DNA of 64,000 nt from Corynebacterium afermentans subsp. afermentans (GTDB taxonomy: Bacteria > Actinomycetota > Actinomycetes > Mycobacteriales > Mycobacteriaceae), in the NCBI RefSeq assembly GCF_030408355.1, contig NZ_CP046606.1, positions 1,240,001 through 1,304,000 on the forward strand, in the 5' to 3' direction. The notes under the pieces were generated by a model. It was given only the letters and a program-made list of their open reading frames with translations, did not search any database and had not been told where the DNA came from. The translations under genes and the position numbers were made by a program. Positions 50,923 to 61,052 of this stretch are shown piece by piece. Each line of letters begins with the position of its first letter. Positions within the stretch are counted from its first letter, which is position 1.

Positions 50923-51888
50923 CTAGCGTGCCGGCCGGAGGGCCTTGAGTGCAGCTGCCAATTGCATCGGGTCGTGGCGGTTCAGCGGGGCGCCTTCGGC
51001 GTCGATTTCGCGCATGGGAGCGAAGACTACCTTTGCGTCGAGACGGGATGCGGCGCGCGCAATGTTGTCGCGCTCACCCTCGGAGGTGGCGGTGTTCTCG
51101 TCGGCGAGGAAGTAGTCCACGTCCAACTGCGGGGCGTGCTGGGAGAAAACGTGGATGTGCCGCTCGGTGGTGAACCCGTGGGTCTCCCCCGCCTCCGGCG
51201 AAAGGTTCAGGATTACCACCACCGTCGCCGAGGTTTCGTTGAGCGCCTGCGCGATGTCGGGCACGAGGATGTGCGGAATCACCGAGGAGAACCAGGAGCC
51301 CGGGCCGATGGTCACCACGTCCGCATCCATGATCGCTTGCACCGCCGCCTTGCTCGCCGCCGGCTGGGCCGGGGTAAGGCGAACGCGCCGCACCGCCCCT
51401 GGCGTGGTGGCAACCGCCACTTGGCCGCGCACGGAGCGCAGCACGCGCGGGTCGTCGTCAAGGCCCGCCACGTCCGCCTCGATGTCCAGTGGCTGCGGGC
51501 ACACCGGGATCACGCGGCCGGCGGATCCGGTCCACGCCGCAACCTGATCCAGCGCGGCCTGGGTGTCCCCGAGTCGCTCCGCCAGCCCCGTGATCAGGAG
51601 ATTTCCTAGTGCGTGGCCAGCCATGGCGCCGTGCCCGCCGAAGCGGTGCTGCAGGGTGTCGCGCCACTGGGCGCCGCCCTCACCGTCGGCGGTTAAGGCC
51701 GCGAGCGCCATGCGCAGATCCCCCGGCGGAACGATCTCCATCTCGCGGCGCAGGCGTCCCGAGGAGCCGCCGTCGTCCGCCACGGTGACCACGGCGTTGA
51801 TCGTGGACGCGCCGGCTTGACGCGCAGCGGTGAGCGTCTGGTACAGGCCGTGCCCTCCCCCAAGGCAGGTGAACGACGTATGGCTCAA
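50923..51888 (-). CDS. yvcK: YvcK/CofD-like gluconeogenesis factor
   Basis: 321 residues from TTG 51888 with an AAGG site. CofD/YvcK fold: CLGGGHGLYQTLTAARQ nucleotide loop, VTVADDGGSSGRLRRE and PPGDLRMALAAL, MAGHALGNLLITGL and IGPGSWFSSVIPH. It binds UDP-sugars and is needed for growth and wall synthesis on gluconeogenic sources. Sits between rapZ and whiA, all on the minus strand. Confidence 0.92.
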   Translation of the reverse strand: MSHTSFTCLGGGHGLYQTLTAARQAGASTINAVVTVADDGGSSGRLRREMEIVPPGDLRMALAALTADGEGGAQWRDTLQHRFGGHGAMAGHALGNLLITGLAERLGDTQAALDQVAAWTGSAGRVIPVCPQPLDIEADVAGLDDDPRVLRSVRGQVAVATTPGAVRRVRLTPAQPAASKAAVQAIMDADVVTIGPGSWFSSVIPHILVPDIAQALNETSATVVVILNLSPEAGETHGFTTERHIHVFSQHAPQLDVDYFLADENTATSEGERDNIARAASRLDAKVVFAPMREIDAEGAPLNRHDPMQLAAALKALRPAR

Positions 51889-51922
51889 TTGACCCTTCTT
51901 TCTTACGGCCTAACCGACTTGC

Positions 51923-52834
51923 TTAGTGGCGCTCAAGATCGCGGTGGATCACGTTGACATCCACATTGCCCTGCTGCCGCAAACGCTTTCCGACGGCCTC
52001 CGCCACCGCCACCGAGCGGTGGTGCCCGCCCGTGCAGCCGATGCCGACGGTGATGAAATCCTTGCCCTCGTGGCGGTAGCCGCCCAGAGTGCTGGAAAGC
52101 AGGTCGACGAAGTTGTCCACGTAGTCGCGGGCACCGTCCTGGTTGAGCACATAGTCGGATACCGCCTGGTCGACGCCACGGAACTCCCGGAGCTCTTCCA
52201 CCCAGTACGGGTTAGGCAGGAAACGAACGTCAAGCACAATATCAGCGTCGCGCGGCGAGCCGTGCTTGAACCCGAAGGATTCGATGGTGACGTGCTGGCG
52301 CCCCACCGGCAGCTCGCCGACGGATGCCTCCACCGCGCGCCGCAGATCGTGCACCGACAAGTTGGATGTGTCGATGATGACGTCCGCGGAGGCGCGCAGG
52401 TCCTCCATCTCCTCCCGCTCGTGCTCGATACCGGACTGCAGGGTGCCGTCGCCCTGCAAAGGGTGGGTGCGGCGCACCGAGTCGAAGCGGCGGATGAGCA
52501 CGTCATCTCGAGCCTCCAAGAACAGCACGAACGGCTCATGGCCGCGCTCCCGGATCGTCGCGATGGTGCCAAGCAGAGCGCCGTTGAATTTCGCCGCGCG
52601 GATATCGCTAACCACCGCGAGCCGCTCCACCGGGGAATCGTCCGCGGCGGCCAAGTCCACCAGCTCCAAAATCAACTGCGGCGGTAGGTTCTGGGAGACG
52701 AAAAAGCCCTTGTCCTCGAATACCTTCGCTGCCGTGGACAAGCCACCGCCGGATAGGCCCGTGATGATCACGGGCCGCATCGGTGACGCGGTATTTTCCT
52801 GGGGCAATGCTTGTGCGGAGGATGTCGTGGGCAT
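51923..52834 (-). CDS. rapZ: RapZ-type nucleotide-binding protein
   Basis: 303 residues from ATG 52834, AGGA 8 bases upstream; other ATGs at 52840 and 52843 are close. N-terminal kinase-like domain whose P-loop reads GLSGGGLST, with Leu where the Lys should be. C-terminal domain has [20 protein letters not shown] and the [14 protein letters not shown] signature. In E. coli RapZ guides RNase E to sRNAs; the role in actinobacteria is unclear, possibly UDP-sugar or wall-precursor sensing. Confidence 0.93.
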   Translation of the reverse strand: MPTTSSAQALPQENTASPMRPVIITGLSGGGLSTAAKVFEDKGFFVSQNLPPQLILELVDLAAADDSPVERLAVVSDIRAAKFNGALLGTIATIRERGHEPFVLFLEARDDVLIRRFDSVRRTHPLQGDGTLQSGIEHEREEMEDLRASADVIIDTSNLSVHDLRRAVEASVGELPVGRQHVTIESFGFKHGSPRDADIVLDVRFLPNPYWVEELREFRGVDQAVSDYVLNQDGARDYVDNFVDLLSSTLGGYRHEGKDFITVGIGCTGGHHRSVAVAEAVGKRLRQQGNVDVNVIHRDLERH

Positions 52835-52888
52835 AGGCATCATCCTAGACAAGGACGGGGCGAAGCGCCGTCGATTAGCAGTCTGCTT

Positions 52889-54949
52889 TTACTGGTGCAG
52901 GTGCTGGTAGATAGTCTCCGCGAGTTTCGGGCCGACGCCCTTGACCTGCTGGATCTCCTCCACCGAGGCCTCCTTGATCTTCTTCACGGACCCGAAGTGC
53001 TTGACCAGGTCCGTGCGACGGGCGGGGCCAAGCCCCGGCACGGCATCCAGCGCGGATGCGCGCATCCGCTTGGAGCGCTGCTGGCGGTGGTAGGTGATGG
53101 CGAAGCGGTGCGCCTCGTCGCGGATCTGCTGCAGCAGGTACATGCCCTCGGAGTTGCGCGGCAGGATGACCGGCTCGTCGTCGTCCGGCACCCACACCTC
53201 CTCCAGGCGCTTGGCTAACCCGATGAGCTGCACGTCCACGATGCCCAGCTCGTCGAACACCGCTTGCGCGGCGTTGACCTGGGGCTTGCCGCCGTCGACG
53301 ATGAACAGCTGCGGCGGGTAGGCGAAGCGCTTCGCGCCGGTGGACTCGTCCGCCTCGTCCGCGAAGGTCTGCGCATCTGCGACCTCATCCGGATTCGCCA
53401 GCTTGTCCTCGTTGTAGCGCTTGAAGCGGCGCTGAGTCACCTCGGCGATCGAGCCGACGTCGTCGGAGCGGCCGTCGCCGGCGGCCTCCTTGATGCGGTA
53501 GCGGCGGTAGTCGTTCTTTTTGGGCAGGCCGTCCTCGAACACGACGAGCGACGCCACCACGTCCGTGCCCTGGATGTGCGAGATGTCGGTGCACTCGATG
53601 CGCAGCGGCGCCTCGTCCATGCCGAGGGCGTCCTGGATGTCCTGCAGCGCCTGAGAGCGGGCAGTAAGGTCGCCGACGCGCTTGAGTTTGTGCTGGTGCA
53701 GTGCCTCAGAGGCGTTCTTGTGCACCGTCTCCATCAGCGCCCGCTTGTCGCCGCGCTGCGGCACACGGATTTCCACCGGGCCGCCGCGCAACTCCGCGAG
53801 CAGCTCGGCGACCTCTGGCAGCTCCGCAGGCAACGTTTCCACGAGGATCTCGCGCGGCACCGGCATCGGCGTCTTTGCCTTCGCGCGCGACTCCTGGTCC
53901 ACGCCGCGGCGGCGCACCTTCTGCGCCTCAATCGTGCGGTCTTCCTCCTGCTCCTGGCGCACACGATCCACCGCGTCGGAGTAGTACTGCACAAGGAAGT
54001 TCTGCATGAGTGTGGGCAAAGTGGGGTCTTGTTGCCCCTCGTCGAGCCGCTCGGCGGCGCCGGGCTCGTCGCCGGTTTTCTCCACTACCCAGCCGCGCTG
54101 GGCGCGGATGCGCCCGTCGCGGACGTTGAAGATCTGCACCGCCGCTTCCAGCTCGTCGGTGTCGAAGGCAATGACGTCGGCGTCGGTGTCCTGCCCCAAA
54201 ACCACAGTCTGGCGTTCCATGACCTTGTTTACGGCGCCGAGGTCGTCGCGAAGCCTGGCGGCCTTCTCAAACTCCAGGTTCTCGGAAGCTTCCTGCATCT
54301 GCGCGGTGATCCCGCGCACGAGCTGGTCGGTGCGGCCCGACATGAAGCCCAAAAAGCCCTGCACGATCTCGTCGTAGTCGGCCTCGTCCACGCGCCCGAC
54401 GCACGGGGCGGCGCACTTGTCGATGTAGCCGAGCAGGCACGGCCGCCCCAGCGACTCGTGCCGGTTGAACACGCCGTTGGAACAGGTGCGGATGGGAAAC
54501 ACTCGCGTGAGCAGGTCGAGGGTCTCGCGCACCGCCCACGCGTGCGAGTACGGACCGAAGTAGCGCACGCCCTTTCGCTTCGGCCCGCGGTAGAAAAACG
54601 CGCGCGGGTAGCGCTCCCTCACACTCACCGCGAGCATGGGGTACGTCTTGTCGTCGCGGTACATGACGTTGAACCACGGGTCGAAGCGCTTGATCCAGGT
54701 GTACTCCAGCTGCAGCGCCTCCACCTCGGAGGCCACCACGGTCCACTCCACCGAGGCGCCGGTATAGACCATTTGGCGGGTGCGCGGGTGCAGCGTGTGC
54801 GGCGGCTGGAAGTAGTTGTTCAGGCGCGCGCGCAGGTTTTTGGCCTTGCCCACGTAGATGACGCGGCCGTCGCGGTCGCGGAACTTGTATACCCCGGGGT
54901 CGGTCGGGATGGTGCCCGGCGCCGGGCGGTAGCTTTGCGGGTCCGCCAA
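52889..54949 (-). CDS. uvrC: Excinuclease ABC subunit C
   Basis: 686 residues. GIY-YIG nuclease (about 15-95: [21 protein letters not shown]), a Cys-rich region [24 protein letters not shown] split into two blocks, UVR domain ([13 protein letters not shown]), RNase H-like nuclease (about 450-600: [25 protein letters not shown]) and C-terminal double HhH (about 625-685). Makes both incisions around a lesion in nucleotide excision repair. Follows the PH-domain membrane protein with a 3-base gap. Confidence 0.97.
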   Translation of the reverse strand: MADPQSYRPAPGTIPTDPGVYKFRDRDGRVIYVGKAKNLRARLNNYFQPPHTLHPRTRQMVYTGASVEWTVVASEVEALQLEYTWIKRFDPWFNVMYRDDKTYPMLAVSVRERYPRAFFYRGPKRKGVRYFGPYSHAWAVRETLDLLTRVFPIRTCSNGVFNRHESLGRPCLLGYIDKCAAPCVGRVDEADYDEIVQGFLGFMSGRTDQLVRGITAQMQEASENLEFEKAARLRDDLGAVNKVMERQTVVLGQDTDADVIAFDTDELEAAVQIFNVRDGRIRAQRGWVVEKTGDEPGAAERLDEGQQDPTLPTLMQNFLVQYYSDAVDRVRQEQEEDRTIEAQKVRRRGVDQESRAKAKTPMPVPREILVETLPAELPEVAELLAELRGGPVEIRVPQRGDKRALMETVHKNASEALHQHKLKRVGDLTARSQALQDIQDALGMDEAPLRIECTDISHIQGTDVVASLVVFEDGLPKKNDYRRYRIKEAAGDGRSDDVGSIAEVTQRRFKRYNEDKLANPDEVADAQTFADEADESTGAKRFAYPPQLFIVDGGKPQVNAAQAVFDELGIVDVQLIGLAKRLEEVWVPDDDEPVILPRNSEGMYLLQQIRDEAHRFAITYHRQQRSKRMRASALDAVPGLGPARRTDLVKHFGSVKKIKEASVEEIQQVKGVGPKLAETIYQHLHQ

Positions 54950-54952
54950 CGC

Positions 54953-55486
54953 TTAGTCCTGCGGCATGTACTTGGCTTCGAGCGCGCGGAACTCTTCCAC
55001 GGCCTTCAAGGCGTGCTCCTTGTCGCCGGACTGGATGGCCCACAGGGGCACGTACTCGAACTCCGGCAGCTCAAGGCGGGCCATGCGCGAGCCCTTCGGA
55101 AAGCTCAGCCCGTAGATCACGGTCCACGGGTAGAAGCGGGTGCCGATGATGTTGCGCACCTGCACACCGTCCTCATTCGCGCGCACCCGCGGGCGCGTCA
55201 GCGCGATCCAGGACAGCAAGGAGATGATCAGGCCGACACCGATGAAGGCGAACTTGTCCATGCTGGTGATGGCCACGCCGGTGAACTCGGCGTCCACGGC
55301 CCAGGACATGAACACGTGCACAGCCATGACCACAACAATCCAACCCACGGCCACCTTGCGCAGAAACTTCGAGGTCAGCTCGAGTTCCCAGGGTTTCGTG
55401 GTGGTGGTGGCGTGCGGGTCGAGCGCGTTGAGGTAGGCAATCTCGTCCCGGCCCGAAAGTCCCGCGGTTTGGTGCTGTTCAGCCAC
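54953..55486 (-). CDS. PH-domain (bPH) membrane protein
   Basis: 177 residues. Soluble N-terminus (about 1-42), two helices (about 46-66 and 78-98), then a bacterial pleckstrin-like domain of 75 residues: VRANEDGVQVRNIIGTRFYP and VIYGLSFPKGSRMARLELP. Typical of actinobacterial Rv1417-like proteins located between ribH and uvrC. Function unknown. Confidence 0.88.
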   Translation of the reverse strand: MAEQHQTAGLSGRDEIAYLNALDPHATTTTKPWELELTSKFLRKVAVGWIVVVMAVHVFMSWAVDAEFTGVAITSMDKFAFIGVGLIISLLSWIALTRPRVRANEDGVQVRNIIGTRFYPWTVIYGLSFPKGSRMARLELPEFEYVPLWAIQSGDKEHALKAVEEFRALEAKYMPQD

Positions 55487-55563
55487 TGCCTTACTCCTTA
55501 CAAGCGCTCGAGCATTGTTGCGTGTCGACGTCCCAAAGGCCGCTCCACGCCCTCCGAGTTACC

Positions 55564-56049
55564 TTAACCCTTCAACGGCAGAGCGCGAACTTTGCGCAGC
55601 TCCGCGGCAGTGCCGGCGGCGGCGCGCATGGCCTCGGCACCCTTGTCTTCCTTGGCGTCCTCGCCGCCGGCGCGCTCGTAGGCCTGGTCCTCGTCGTCCA
55701 CGGTGAGCACGCCGTTTCCGACCGGGGTCTGCTCGTCCAGCGCCACGCGGGTCAGTCCGGCGGTCACGGAGTCGCACACGTACTGGAAGTGGGCCGTCTC
55801 GCCGCGGATGACGCAGCCGAGGGCGACCACGGCGTCGTAACGCTTGGCACATGCCTGCGCCACCACCGGCAGCTCGAGGGCGCCTGCGACGGCGTACTCC
55901 TCCACCTTCACGCCGAGCCCCCGGGCCTCATCCCGCGCGCCGGCGCGCAGCAGGTCGACGATCTTGTCGTTCCAGCGGGTGTAGACCACGGCGATGGTCA
56001 TGCCCTCCGCCTGTATGGAATAGTCCTCGGGTGCTCCGCTCGATGCCAC
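55564..56049 (-). CDS. ribH: 6,7-dimethyl-8-ribityllumazine synthase
   Basis: 161 residues. Substrate-binding TRWNDKIVDLL, AVAGALELPVVAQA and the catalytic His in GETAHFQYVC are intact. Condenses ribulose-derived butanone phosphate (from RibBA) with the pyrimidine from RibD to give lumazine, usually as a 60-mer or pentamer. 23 bases after ribBA. The C-terminal AEMRAAAGTAAELRKVRAL-like helix is common in this genus. Confidence 0.95.
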   Translation of the reverse strand: MASSGAPEDYSIQAEGMTIAVVYTRWNDKIVDLLRAGARDEARGLGVKVEEYAVAGALELPVVAQACAKRYDAVVALGCVIRGETAHFQYVCDSVTAGLTRVALDEQTPVGNGVLTVDDEDQAYERAGGEDAKEDKGAEAMRAAAGTAAELRKVRALPLKG

Positions 56050-56072
56050 TTACAGCTCCTTTTGGGTCCGTT

Positions 56073-57326
56073 TTAGGTTCCGTACCCCGGATGGGCGTGG
56101 AGCCACTCGGCCACGCCAGGCAGGTCGTGGCCCATCCGGTCGCGCTTGGTGCGCAGGTACTCGATGTTGTCGTGTGTGGGAACGATCTCGATCCTACTGC
56201 GGCGCGCCACCTGGGGGCCGTAGCCCGCCAGCGCGTCGGACTTGTCCGGGTTGTTGGTGAGCAGCTCGAAGGTGTCCACCCCCAGATCCGCCAGGATCTG
56301 CCCGGCCGCGGAGTACTCCCGTGCGTCCGCCGGCAGGCCCTGCTCCAGGTTCGCGTCCACGGTGTCCAGGCCCGCGTCCTGCAGCCGGTATGCCTGCAGT
56401 TTCGCCATCAGTCCGACACCTCGGCCCTCGTGCCCACGCAGGTAGACCACCACACCACGGCCGGCGGTCTGGATGCGCCGCATGGATTCGCGCAGCTGCG
56501 GGCCGCAGTCGCAGCGCGTGGAGGCGAAGACGTCGCCGGTGAGGCACTCGGAGTGCACCCGCACCAGCACGTCTTGTGCTTCCCGCAGCTTCTCGACGCC
56601 TCCGGCGACCAACGCCACATGCTCCACCCCGAAGACAGTGTCGCGGTAGCCCACCGCGGTGAACTCGCCGAACTCGGTGGGAAGCTTCGCCTGCGTGACA
56701 CGCTCGACGGTTCGCTCGTGGTGGCGACGGTACTCAGCCAGCTGCTCGATGGAGATCATTGGCAGCCCGTGGCTGTCGGCGAACCGGCGCAGCTCGTCGA
56801 AACGCGCCATGTCCGTCGGGTCATCCTCGGAGACAATCTCGCACAGCGCACCAACCGGGGTCTTGCCCGCGAGCCGCGCCAGGTCCACGGCCGCCTCCGT
56901 GTGGCCCGGACGTTCCAGCACGCCGCCGGCTTTGGCCCGCAGGGGCACCACGTGGCCGGGGCGGGTGAAGGACGCGGCGGTGGCGGAGTCGTCGGCAAGC
57001 AAAGCGATCGTCGTTGCGCGCGAGCGCGCGGAAATGCCGGTGGTGCCGGTGTCTGCGTCCACGGTGACGGCGTACGCGGTGCCGTGCAGGTCCTGGTTGT
57101 TCGCCATCATTGGCGGCAGCTCGAGCGCGGTGGCGCGCTCGTCCGACATGGACACACAGATGTAGCCGGAGGTGTGGCGCACCATAAAGGCAACCAGTTC
57201 CGGGGTGGCGTCCTCGGCGGCGAAGATGAGGTCGCCCTCGTTCTCGCGGTCCTCGCTGTCCACCACGACAACGCCCTTGCCAGCGCGGATGGCGGCGAGA
57301 GCCTCCTCGACCGTATTCAAAGTCAT
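56073..57326 (-). CDS. ribBA: Bifunctional DHBP synthase / GTP cyclohydrolase II
   Basis: 417 residues from ATG 57326. N-terminal DHBP synthase (about 1-200: [20 protein letters not shown] with acidic metal ligands, [23 protein letters not shown]). C-terminal GTP cyclohydrolase II (about 205-417): zinc Cys in [18 protein letters not shown], then [13 protein letters not shown]. It starts both arms of riboflavin synthesis. 11 bases after ribE. Confidence 0.96.
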   Translation of the reverse strand: MTLNTVEEALAAIRAGKGVVVVDSEDRENEGDLIFAAEDATPELVAFMVRHTSGYICVSMSDERATALELPPMMANNQDLHGTAYAVTVDADTGTTGISARSRATTIALLADDSATAASFTRPGHVVPLRAKAGGVLERPGHTEAAVDLARLAGKTPVGALCEIVSEDDPTDMARFDELRRFADSHGLPMISIEQLAEYRRHHERTVERVTQAKLPTEFGEFTAVGYRDTVFGVEHVALVAGGVEKLREAQDVLVRVHSECLTGDVFASTRCDCGPQLRESMRRIQTAGRGVVVYLRGHEGRGVGLMAKLQAYRLQDAGLDTVDANLEQGLPADAREYSAAGQILADLGVDTFELLTNNPDKSDALAGYGPQVARRSRIEIVPTHDNIEYLRTKRDRMGHDLPGVAEWLHAHPGYGT

Positions 57327-57337
57327 ACCGTCCAAGC

Positions 57338-57925
57338 CTATCCCTGCACCATTTTCTCAACGTATTTGGCCACGATGTCCACCTCCAGGTTCACCGGGTC
57401 GCCGGGTGCGAGCTCGCCGGCGGTGGTGTCGCGCAGCGTGGTTGGGATAAGCGAAACCTCGAAGTAGCCCTCGCCCACCGCCGAGACGGTCAGCGAGGTG
57501 CCGTTGACCGCGATGGAGCCTTTCTCGACGACGTAGCGTTCAAGGCACTCCGGCAGCGTGAAGCGCACGACCTCCCAGTGCTCCGACGGGGTGCGCGAGA
57601 CCACATCGGCCACGCCGTCGACGTGGCCCTGGACGATGTGGCCGCCCATGCGCTGGCCCGCGGCGAGCGCCCGCTCGAGGTTCACCCTGGAACCAGCCTT
57701 GTAGGTGCCGAGCCGGGAGCGGTCCAAGGTTTCGCGCATCACGTCCGCGGTAAAGGTGCCGTCGACGCTGTCCACCACCGTCAGGCACACCCCGTCCACG
57801 GCGATCGAGTCGCCGGGTGCGGCATCTTCGGTGACTTTGGGGGCGCGGACGGCGATCCGGACGGCGTCGTCAAGCTGCTCAAGCTCCTCTACCACCCCGA
57901 TTTCCTCAACGAGTCCCGTAAACAT
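57338..57925 (-). CDS. ribE: Riboflavin synthase alpha chain
   Basis: 195 residues. Two lumazine-binding repeats: [15 protein letters not shown] with [15 protein letters not shown] (about 1-95), then [16 protein letters not shown] and [13 protein letters not shown] (about 96-190). Dismutates two lumazines to riboflavin. The start overlaps the end of ribD by 20 bases, so translation is coupled. Called ribC in some corynebacterial genomes. Confidence 0.95.
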   Translation of the reverse strand: MFTGLVEEIGVVEELEQLDDAVRIAVRAPKVTEDAAPGDSIAVDGVCLTVVDSVDGTFTADVMRETLDRSRLGTYKAGSRVNLERALAAGQRMGGHIVQGHVDGVADVVSRTPSEHWEVVRFTLPECLERYVVEKGSIAVNGTSLTVSAVGEGYFEVSLIPTTLRDTTAGELAPGDPVNLEVDIVAKYVEKMVQG

Positions 57926-58904
57926 CTCTCTCCATTTCTATGAACACGTCGTTTCCCACCGGCCGCACGAGCGTGGTGCGGAAGCGGCGGGCGTCGGCGA
58001 TAGTGCCTGCAATGGCGTGGTCCAGCACCGAGCGGCCGGCGCCGAGGAGCGCGGGCGCGATGTAGGCATGCACCGCGTCAACCAGATTCAGCTCGAGAAA
58101 GCTCGCGGCGAGTGCCGCGCCGCCTTCCACCAGCACGTCGCGCGCACCGGTCTCCCAAAGGGCTTTTAGCGCCTCCGCTGGTGTGGCGTACTGCTCGAAG
58201 CCCAAACGAGTAAGGTTGCCCTCGGGTACTTCCCGGGAGCCGACCACCACGCGGCGCGGCTGGTGCTCGCGCAAGGTGCCGCCCGGGAACCGCGCGGTCA
58301 GCGACGGGTTGTCGGCGATCGCGGTGCCGGTGCCGACGATGATCGCGTCGAGCTTCGCGCGGTCCGCGTGCACCAGCTCCCGGGCATCCTCGCCGGTGAT
58401 CCACTTGCTCGTGCCGTCCGCCGCGGCGGTGAAACCATCGAGCGTGGAGGCGAACTTCAGTGTCACGCTCGGCCGGCCCAGGCGCACCGAGCGCAGCCAG
58501 GGCTGCAGCGCCGCGACCCGCACCGGCTGAAAGTTCGCCTCGACGCCGTGGGCGCGCAGGTAATCGGCCCCGCCGGCGGCCGCTTCGTTGGGGTCGGCGG
58601 TGAAATACACCACCCGCCGGATCCCCGCCTCCACGAGTGCCTCAGAGCAGGGACCGGTGCGGCCGGTGTGGTTGCACGGCTCCAGGGTCACCACGGCAGT
58701 AGCACCTTGGGCGCGCTCGCCCGCTTCGCGCAGGGCGTTGACCTCCGCGTGCGGCCCGCCTGCCGGCGAGGTCGCGCCGGTGGCGATGAGCTCGCCGGAG
58801 GCGGAAATGAGCGCGCAGCCCACCGGAGGATTTGGCGAGGTGGCGCCCCGGACGGACTCGCCGGCCTCGATCGCGGCGGAGAAGGCGCCGAGTTCCTCGG
58901 TCAC
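57906..58904 (-). CDS. ribD: Bifunctional pyrimidine deaminase / reductase
   Basis: 332 residues from GTG 58904, which overlaps the rpe stop. N-terminal deaminase with zinc ligands His52 (PHAEVNAL), Cys77 (LEPCNHTG) and Cys86 (TGPCSEAL) and proton shuttle Glu54; C-terminal reductase (about 140-332) with KFASTLDGFTAAADGTSKWI and VLVEGGAALAASFL. Second and third steps of the pyrimidine arm. No FMN riboswitch lies before it. Confidence 0.95.
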   Translation of the reverse strand: MTEELGAFSAAIEAGESVRGATSPNPPVGCALISASGELIATGATSPAGGPHAEVNALREAGERAQGATAVVTLEPCNHTGRTGPCSEALVEAGIRRVVYFTADPNEAAAGGADYLRAHGVEANFQPVRVAALQPWLRSVRLGRPSVTLKFASTLDGFTAAADGTSKWITGEDARELVHADRAKLDAIIVGTGTAIADNPSLTARFPGGTLREHQPRRVVVGSREVPEGNLTRLGFEQYATPAEALKALWETGARDVLVEGGAALAASFLELNLVDAVHAYIAPALLGAGRSVLDHAIAGTIADARRFRTTLVRPVGNDVFIEMERDVYGTR

Positions 58905-59563
58905 CCTTGCGCCGCCTCCCGGGCGAGCTCGCGCAGGCGCTCCACCGCCTCTGCCGGGTTGTCGGCGCCGAAGACTGCGGAACCGGCCACGAACGCATCC
59001 ACGCCAGCCTCCGCAGCCTGCGCGATGGTCGCGCCCGCGATGCCGCCGTCAATGCCGATGATGGTGTCCAAGCTCGCCTCCTTGATGCGGTCGCGCAGCA
59101 CCATCACCTTGCTCAACACCTCCGGCATGAACTTCTGGCCGCCGAAACCGGGCTCCACGCTCATGACCATGACCTGGTCGAAGTGCTCCAGATCGTCCAG
59201 GTATGGCTCAATCGCGGTACCGGGCTTGATTGCAAATCCGGACTGCACGCCCAGCTCGCGGCACTGCTTCGCGGCCGCGACGTGGTCGCCCACGGCTTCG
59301 ACGTGGAAGACGAGACGGTCGCCGCCGGCGTTGACGTAGGTTTCAAGCCAACGCTCCGGCTCCTCGATCATCAGGTGCATGTCCAGGAACTGGTCGGTGA
59401 CGCCGTTGACCGCCTTGGTCACGTCCGGGCCGAAGGAGAGGTTGGGCACGAAGTGTCCGTCCATGATGTCCACGTGGATCAGGTCCGCGTTAGCCACCTT
59501 GCGCACGTCGTCGCCGAGCGCGGCGTAGTTCGCGGCCAGAATTGATGGGGCGATCTGAATCAT
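58901..59563 (-). CDS. rpe: Ribulose-phosphate 3-epimerase
   Basis: 220 residues from ATG 59563 (MIQIAPSILAANYAALGDD). TIM barrel with catalytic metal-binding residues in HVDIMDGHFVPNLSFG, MHLMIEEPERW, MSVEPGFGGQKFMPE and IGIDGGIAGAT. Links ribulose 5-phosphate with xylulose 5-phosphate, thus connecting the pentose phosphate pathway with the riboflavin genes downstream. 10 bases after rsmB. Confidence 0.97.
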   Translation of the reverse strand: MIQIAPSILAANYAALGDDVRKVANADLIHVDIMDGHFVPNLSFGPDVTKAVNGVTDQFLDMHLMIEEPERWLETYVNAGGDRLVFHVEAVGDHVAAAKQCRELGVQSGFAIKPGTAIEPYLDDLEHFDQVMVMSVEPGFGGQKFMPEVLSKVMVLRDRIKEASLDTIIGIDGGIAGATIAQAAEAGVDAFVAGSAVFGADNPAEAVERLRELAREAAQG

Positions 59564-59573
59564 GGGTTCTACC

Positions 59574-61052
59574 TTAGCTTTTGCGCAGCACAGCGAAGAA
59601 CATTGCGTCGGTGCCGTGGCGGTGCGGCCACATCTGCACGCTCGGGCCCTCGCCCACATCCTCCATGCCGGCGGCCCACTGCCGCGCGTCGAGCTCCTCA
59701 ACGCCGCCTTTCGCCAGGAGCTTCTCCACGACTCCCCGGGTCTCTCGCACATCCGGCGAGCACGTGGAGTAGACCACCACCCCACCCGGCTTGGCTAGGT
59801 TCACGGCGGATACGAGCAGCTCTTCCTGCAGCTGGGTCAGCTCCGCGATGTCGTCTTCGGACTTCGTCCAGCGCGCCTCTGGGCGCCGACGCAGCGCGCC
59901 CAGCCCGGAGCAGGGGGCGTCTACCAGGACGCGGTCGTAGCCAGGCTCGAGCTTCGGGTCGCGCCCGTCGGCAGTGTGGACGGTCACCGGCAGGCCGCGC
60001 ACCGTCTTGGAGATCAGCTCCGCGCGGTGCGGGCTGACTTCAACGGCGTCGACCGCCGCGGCGTCGATAGCCGCGATCGCCCCGATGAGCGCAGCCTTGC
60101 CACCGGGGCCCGCACACAGGTCAAGCCAACGGCCTTGATCCTGCTCGACAGGGACCTCGGTGACAGCACGCGCGATGATCTGCGAGCCCTCGTCCTGCAC
60201 CGCGGCGAGGCCCTCGCGCACCGGCTCGAGTTGGCCTGGGTCCCCCTCCGGCAGGTACACCGCGTACGGCGAGTACTTGCCCTGCTCGCTGCCGGTGCTA
60301 AGCGCCAGCTCTTCCGCGGAGACCTCCCCCGGGCGCGCCACTAGGTGCACGACCGGGCGGGCCGAGTCCGCCTCGAGCGCGGCTTCCAGCTCGTTGCGCT
60401 TGTCGCCGAGAGCCTCCGCGAAAGACCGCGCGATCCACTCCGGGTGGGCGTGGGTGAACGCCAGCGCGCCCAGCTCGCTGTCCGGGGCGAGGGTGCGCAG
60501 CCACTCGTCGGCGGGCGCGCGGGCAATGGAACGCAGCACACCGTTGGCGAAGCCCTTCGCCTTCTCGTGGCCGGCGGCCTCGACGAGCCGCACCGAGGTG
60601 TCCACCGCGGCGTGATCGCCTACGCGGGTGTAGAGCAGCTGGTAAGCGCCCAGGCGAAGCGCGGCGAGCACCTCGGGCGCGATCCGTTCAAGCTCCCGCG
60701 AAGAGTTCTTCGCGATCACCGCGTCGAGCACCCCGAGGCTGCGCAACGTGCCGTAGGCCAGCTCGGTGGCGAACGCGGCGTCTCGGCCGGTGATCTTCCG
60801 CTCGCGCAGGATGCCGGGCAGGGTGAGGTTGGCAAAGGCGTCGTCACGGGCGACGCGCAGCACCACCTCGAAGGCCGCCTCGCGCGCCGGGTCGCCGATG
60901 CTGGCCGGACGTCCTTTCACCGTGTAGCGCTGGCGCCCACCGCTCTGCTTGCGCGGCTGCTGCGCTGCACCGCGGCCCTGCTTCCGGTTGCGCTGGTGCG
61001 CCGGCTTGTCTTCGCGCCGCCCCGCGGAGCGCGACCTGAATCCTCCGCTCAC
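59574..61052 (-). CDS. rsmB: 16S rRNA (cytosine-967-C5)-methyltransferase RsmB/Fmu
   Basis: 492 residues from GTG 61052. A basic disordered N-terminus (about 1-50, KPAHQRNRKQGRGAAQQPRK), then the NusB-like RNA-binding domain (about 50-190) and a Rossmann methyltransferase (about 230-492). SAM loop LDLCAGPGGKAAL, catalytic Cys in VDAPCSGLG and second Cys in VYSTCSPD. The basic extension is longer than in E. coli and may add RNA binding. GTG overlaps the fmt stop by four bases. Confidence 0.94.
   Translation of the reverse strand: MSGGFRSRSAGRREDKPAHQRNRKQGRGAAQQPRKQSGGRQRYTVKGRPASIGDPAREAAFEVVLRVARDDAFANLTLPGILRERKITGRDAAFATELAYGTLRSLGVLDAVIAKNSSRELERIAPEVLAALRLGAYQLLYTRVGDHAAVDTSVRLVEAAGHEKAKGFANGVLRSIARAPADEWLRTLAPDSELGALAFTHAHPEWIARSFAEALGDKRNELEAALEADSARPVVHLVARPGEVSAEELALSTGSEQGKYSPYAVYLPEGDPGQLEPVREGLAAVQDEGSQIIARAVTEVPVEQDQGRWLDLCAGPGGKAALIGAIAAIDAAAVDAVEVSPHRAELISKTVRGLPVTVHTADGRDPKLEPGYDRVLVDAPCSGLGALRRRPEARWTKSEDDIAELTQLQEELLVSAVNLAKPGGVVVYSTCSPDVRETRGVVEKLLAKGGVEELDARQWAAGMEDVGEGPSVQMWPHRHGTDAMFFAVLRKS

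Noticed and set aside
56050..59573. FMN riboswitch in front of the riboflavin genes
   Set aside because: The genes overlap or are separated by few bases, and no space for the aptamer exists in this stretch.
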